Positions 59,167 to 64,000 of a DNA stretch of 64,000 bases are shown here, one piece after another. The DNA is taken from assembly GCA_002354635.1 (NCBI GenBank), contig DELZ01000003.1, positions 274,514-338,513 on the forward strand. Direction: 5' to 3'. Position numbers and translations under genes: made by a program. The number at the start of each line of letters is the position of its first letter. The stretch's first letter is position 1. The notes below the pieces were generated by a model that was not told the origin of the DNA, ran no database searches, and worked only from the letters and a program-made list of their open reading frames with translations. The stretch is from Sphingomonadales bacterium UBA2683. Its GTDB lineage: Bacteria > Pseudomonadota > Alphaproteobacteria > Sphingomonadales > Sphingomonadaceae.

Positions 59167-61170
59167 ATGCGGAAACCAAAACCAGAGCGGATGAAAAACA
59201 TTTCCACCAAAAACAAGCGGCAGGGAAAACTCTGGGCAGGAGTCATTCTGGGCCTGATGGCCGTCCTTGGCCTGCTGGAGCTCGCGCTGGCCGACCGCAA
59301 ATATGGGCTGTTTACCGGCGGCTTCGGCCAGTCGCAGGCGATCGACACGCTCCCGGAACGGCTGGTCTTTCTGACCGGTTATTTCTGCGCCATGGCGATG
59401 CTGATCATGGCAGTCTGGTGGATCATCGTCCGGCTTTTCAGAAGCAACCGGTCCTGGCCACCGCTGTTCTTTCTGGCGACGATCGTCGGCGGCGCCTATC
59501 TGCTGCTGCTCGCCCTTACCTTCAAGCTCGGCCAGTATTTCAGCGACACGATGAGCTTCACGCTGATGGCCAATCTCGGCGGCGGCAGCCTTGCCGATGC
59601 GATGCTGTTCGTTTCCAACGAGATATTTATCGGCATCACCGCGCTGCTGTTCGGCTTGTTCGGCTATATACTGGCCTTCCGCTGGCTGGCCCGGAAATTT
59701 CCTGTGCATGCCGGGGATGTTCGCTGGTCCGCCCGCGGCCGGTTTTTCGTCGCCCTGTTCACCTCCACCCTTTTGCTCGCGTTCACCGTACCGGCCGTTT
59801 CAACCGACGTGCGAAACGGCCTGAACCGTACGCTCGCCTGGGGACTGTTCTCCGAAGCAGCCAACCAGTTTACCGATTTTGACCGCGACGGCTTCGGCTG
59901 GATCTCCAGCATGCCGGACCATCATCCGTTCGACAGCAACCGCTATCCGCTGGCGCTGGATATCCCGGGAAACGGTATCGACGAAGATGGCTTTGGCGGC
60001 GATCTGCAGCTGGCTTCCCTGCCTTCGCAGCCGCCAGCCACCATAATATCCGGCCAGCGGCCCAACCTCGTCCTGATTGTCATCGAAAGCGCGCGCTATG
60101 ACACGATCGGCAAGCGCGTCAACGGCCTGGCGGTTGCGCCCAATCTCGAAGCCATTGCCCGGTCGGGCAGCGTGATTGCCCCCGTCTTCAGCCATGTCGG
60201 TTTTACCACCGCCTCGCTCAAATCCGTTTTTGGCGGGGCCCAGCAACCGGCCGCCGGATCACCCTCGCTGTTCCGCGAGCTCAAGGCCAGCGGCTACAGC
60301 ATCGCCGTCTTCTCCGGCCAGCCCGAGGATTTCGGCAATATTTCGGAAACCGTCGGCATGCGCGAAAATGCCGATATCTTCATCGATGGCGACAGGTTGA
60401 AACATCTGCGCGCCTTCAGCAACGGCGCGCAAGGATCGATCCTGATCGACGAGAGCCATTTGCTGGAAGCCTTTGATGAAAAATATGCCGAACCGGCAAA
60501 ATGGCGCCAGCCGCAATTTGTCTATTTCAATTTCCAGTCGCCGCATTTCCCCTATTTTCATGAAGGCTTGCCGCTGAAACTGACCGACACCGCCCTGCCC
60601 CGCGCCGAAATCAGCGCCGGCAACCGGGATGCGCTGCAGCAGACCTACTGGAATGCGGTCCATTATTCGGACGAGCAGCTCGGCCAGCTGGTTTCCCGGC
60701 TGAAGCGGGATGGTACATGGGACAATAGCGTGGTCGTCATCACCGGCGACCATGGCGAAGACCTGTTCGAGCAGGGCCTGCTCGGTCACGGCCACAATAT
60801 CAATCTCCGCCAGAACGGCACCTTCCTGGTCACCAACCGCCCCGGCGTGACCGCCGAGGGACCGATTGGACTGAGCGACTATCGCGCCATCATTCTTTCC
60901 CTGCTTCAGGGCAAGAAGCCCCATGTCGAAGCAAAACCGGTGCTGATGACCATCGGCGATCTGGATCACCCCACGCAGATCGGTATCGCCGAGGCCGGAT
61001 CGGCCATCACCAGCTTGCGGCTCGATACCGGGGAAGCCTGTCTGGTCGAGCAGAAGCGGTGCGCCAATGTGCGCGGCCTGACCGGCAGCTTCGGCGACCG
61101 CGTCGAACGGCTGATCCGGATCTGGGGATCGGCGCGGTGGCAAAACCGGGCAACTGGGCGGCGCGACTGA
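59167..61170 (+). CDS. Membrane-anchored sulfatase-family (LTA synthase/phosphoethanolamine-transferase-like) protein
   Basis: 667 aa. Five hydrophobic helices in the first 210 residues, then an extracytoplasmic alkaline-phosphatase-fold domain. PNLVLIVIESARYDTIGK corresponds to the nucleophile region, and VVITGDHGEDLFEQGLLGHG to the metal-binding site. The layout matches LTA-synthase-like and phosphoethanolamine transferases, with DRDGFGWISS near residue 240 as an EF-hand-like loop. Likely modifies a lipid or glycan at the outer leaflet of the inner membrane. Confidence 0.85.
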   Translation: MRKPKPERMKNISTKNKRQGKLWAGVILGLMAVLGLLELALADRKYGLFTGGFGQSQAIDTLPERLVFLTGYFCAMAMLIMAVWWIIVRLFRSNRSWPPLFFLATIVGGAYLLLLALTFKLGQYFSDTMSFTLMANLGGGSLADAMLFVSNEIFIGITALLFGLFGYILAFRWLARKFPVHAGDVRWSARGRFFVALFTSTLLLAFTVPAVSTDVRNGLNRTLAWGLFSEAANQFTDFDRDGFGWISSMPDHHPFDSNRYPLALDIPGNGIDEDGFGGDLQLASLPSQPPATIISGQRPNLVLIVIESARYDTIGKRVNGLAVAPNLEAIARSGSVIAPVFSHVGFTTASLKSVFGGAQQPAAGSPSLFRELKASGYSIAVFSGQPEDFGNISETVGMRENADIFIDGDRLKHLRAFSNGAQGSILIDESHLLEAFDEKYAEPAKWRQPQFVYFNFQSPHFPYFHEGLPLKLTDTALPRAEISAGNRDALQQTYWNAVHYSDEQLGQLVSRLKRDGTWDNSVVVITGDHGEDLFEQGLLGHGHNINLRQNGTFLVTNRPGVTAEGPIGLSDYRAIILSLLQGKKPHVEAKPVLMTIGDLDHPTQIGIAEAGSAITSLRLDTGEACLVEQKRCANVRGLTGSFGDRVERLIRIWGSARWQNRATGRRD

Positions 61171-61223
61171 ACACTCGCGCCGCAGAGGCGGGCATTTGCC
61201 GGCATATTGTTGGCCACGCCCCC

Positions 61224-61252
61224 TTGACCCAAATCCGACATAGCCCTATATC
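61224..61252 (+). promoter_or_regulatory. Sigma-70-type promoter of rpoB
   Basis: -35 TTGACC at 61224-61229, 17-base spacer, -10 TATATC at 61247-61252. It would start transcription about 190 bases before rpoB. A 7-bp hairpin CGCCGGA/TCCGGCG follows at 61412-61427 near the start codon. An own promoter is needed because rpoB is detached from rplJL. Confidence 0.6.
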
Positions 61253-61448
61253 CCGCCCTCACCACAGATTTCGAGACAGGGCGTGCAGTCGCGCGGCGCG
61301 CCATACGAAATGAAATTTGCACGGTTTTCAGGACGCTAAAAAGCTGCAATTTCCCACTTCGGGAGATATGCGGCTTTTGTTGTCTTGAAGCGCCTCCATA
61401 TATTGATTTTCCGCCGGATTTCCGGCGATGGCGAGAAGGCAAAACTTT

Positions 61449-64000
<2,552 letters not shown>

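Overview
The window reads as chromosomal DNA of a sphingomonad-type alphaproteobacterium (Sphingomonadales; a Sphingorhabdus/Sphingopyxis-like genus is my guess). The evidence is the coding style, the CC_3452-type small exported protein, the NDUFA12 homologue, the fused two-domain cold-shock protein, the TonB receptor, and the abundance of Rieske oxygenases, GSTs, CoA-metabolism genes, a P450 and a carotenoid-cleavage-type oxygenase. I see no integrase, transposase, phage structural gene or CRISPR array. The right end is core chromosome: tRNA-Trp, secE, nusG, rplK, rplA, rplJ, rplL and a truncated rpoB.

Layout. 1-8.3 kb: a catabolic block with E1alpha/E1beta of a 2-oxoacid/acetoin-type dehydrogenase plus a free lipoyl domain, a LuxR-type regulator, and a PaaI thioesterase and Rieske oxygenase (minus strand) diverging from a GST-VOC-ThuA-SDR operon. 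8.3-17.3 kb: an unrecognised secreted protein, enoyl-CoA hydratase, acyl-CoA synthetase, a TIM-barrel isomerase-like protein, a serine hydrolase and the operon scoA-HAD lipoprotein-scoB. 17.4-28.3 kb: mostly housekeeping (rpmB, tadA, a LytS/LytTR pair, an HD-domain protein, an HxlR regulator with a CC_3452 protein, the RSH ppGpp enzyme, FKBP, rpsU), then a class II aldolase and an orphan 2Fe-2S subunit. 28.3-40.8 kb: TonB receptor behind two Fur-like dyads, arsC, a lone ParA-type ATPase, a GGDEF/EAL protein, a fatty acyl-AMP ligase, recX, a cold-shock protein, DUF192, NDUFA12, DUF2155 overlapping aat tail to tail, and an OxyR-like regulator. 41-45 kb: nhaA behind an attenuator-like leader, DUF454, a second Rieske oxygenase, a cupin and PilZ. 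45.2-64 kb: the ribosomal/RNA-polymerase string, interrupted at three junctions by unrelated genes.

How the parts work together. The left third looks built to oxygenate, conjugate, thioesterify and oxidise an aromatic or alicyclic substrate into acyl-CoA and 2-oxo fragments; the substrate cannot be named from sequence. The most interesting non-coding signals are a mutually exclusive terminator/anti-terminator arrangement in front of nhaA, a 48-bp perfect palindrome between a TetR gene and a PhyH-type dioxygenase, paired 15-bp dyads in front of the TonB receptor, dyads in front of the E1 operon and the LuxR gene, and dispersed sphingomonad-style inverted repeats. Gene ends are reliable; several starts were moved to the ATG/GTG/TTG with the best ribosome-binding site and are marked as such. 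rpoB runs off the right edge.
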